This document shows positions 63,949-64,000 of a stretch of 64,000 bases of DNA, one piece after another (the first letter of the stretch is position 1; every line of letters begins with the position of its first letter). This DNA comes from Trachythela sp. YZ-2020 (Eukaryota > Cnidaria > Anthozoa > Malacalcyonacea > Clavulariidae). The stretch lies in assembly GCA_016169945.1 (NCBI GenBank), contig JADLSH010000155.1:3107501-3171500 (forward strand), given 5' to 3'. The position numbers were made by a program, and so were the translations under genes. The notes under the pieces were generated by a model that saw only the letters and a list, made by a program, of their open reading frames with translations, was not told where the DNA came from and ran no database searches.

Positions 63949-64000
63949 ATTACCCCCTATTTTGGCAAACGAGGCCGAGAAAATCTAGGAAAACTCACCA

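Overview
The window looks like an invertebrate animal nuclear genome dominated by mobile and virus-derived DNA. An anthozoan cnidarian fits best: it has an intron-bearing SAM-domain (SAMD3-like) gene, a pentraxin gene, a DUF6589 fragment, many MITE-like palindromes and CR1/L2-type LINEs. A mollusc or other marine invertebrate cannot be excluded.

Layout. (1) 1 to about 9997: the right-hand part of an AT-rich, gene-dense, virus-like element whose left end lies outside the window. It carries a G2P-like candidate Rep gene (in two frames), a BRO-N protein, a SAP-like/coiled-coil protein, a Cys-rich acidic protein, an A32/FtsK-type packaging ATPase, a collagen-like fibre and several unknown genes. 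The noncoding DNA is rich in iteron-like repeats, palindromes and CRE-like TGACGTCA sites. No DNA polymerase is visible here. (2) 9998-11600: decayed LINE sequence and a tRNA-derived SINE. (3) 11601-29880: a complete Polinton/Maverick (adintovirus-like) element with about 64-bp TIRs and a perfect 6-bp TSD (AAGCAC). It has protein-primed DNA polymerase B, a retroviral-type integrase with chromodomain, minor and major capsid proteins, a pVI/pX-like basic protein, an adenain-like protease, a packaging ATPase, a GRF zinc-finger protein and small unknown genes. A CR1/L2-like LINE (about 25.25-29.09 kb) is nested in its right arm. Polymerase and major capsid genes are frame-broken, so it is a fossil copy. 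(4) 29881-34230: a MITE, a decayed tyrosine-recombinase (Crypton/DUF3504-like) gene and a SINE between direct repeats. (5) 34235-46661: a host SAMD3-like gene (8 exons, minus strand) between two oppositely oriented palindrome-array repeats. (6) 47-53 kb: a second palindrome-array repeat, LINE remnants and the 3' exons of a pentraxin-type gene. (7) 54507-58984: a 4.5-kb transposon with about 227-bp TIRs and a 4-bp TSD (GGTA), carrying a DDE-integrase-like gene convergent with a HECT E3 ubiquitin-ligase-like gene. (8) 59-64 kb: repeats, DUF6589 and RecQ-helicase-like fragments, and the N-terminal half of a second DUF3504-type tyrosine recombinase.

How it fits together: in the Polinton, polymerase and integrase replicate and insert the element, while capsid proteins, protease and ATPase would build and fill a virion. 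The left element appears to use a different replication initiator together with a packaging ATPase and a collagen fibre. Its + strand genes lie beside a repeated ATTTGTAACC palindrome, and most of its - strand genes have AATAAA directly before the start codon, suggesting two expression classes. The integrase-HECT transposon and the left element are the best candidates for under-described systems.
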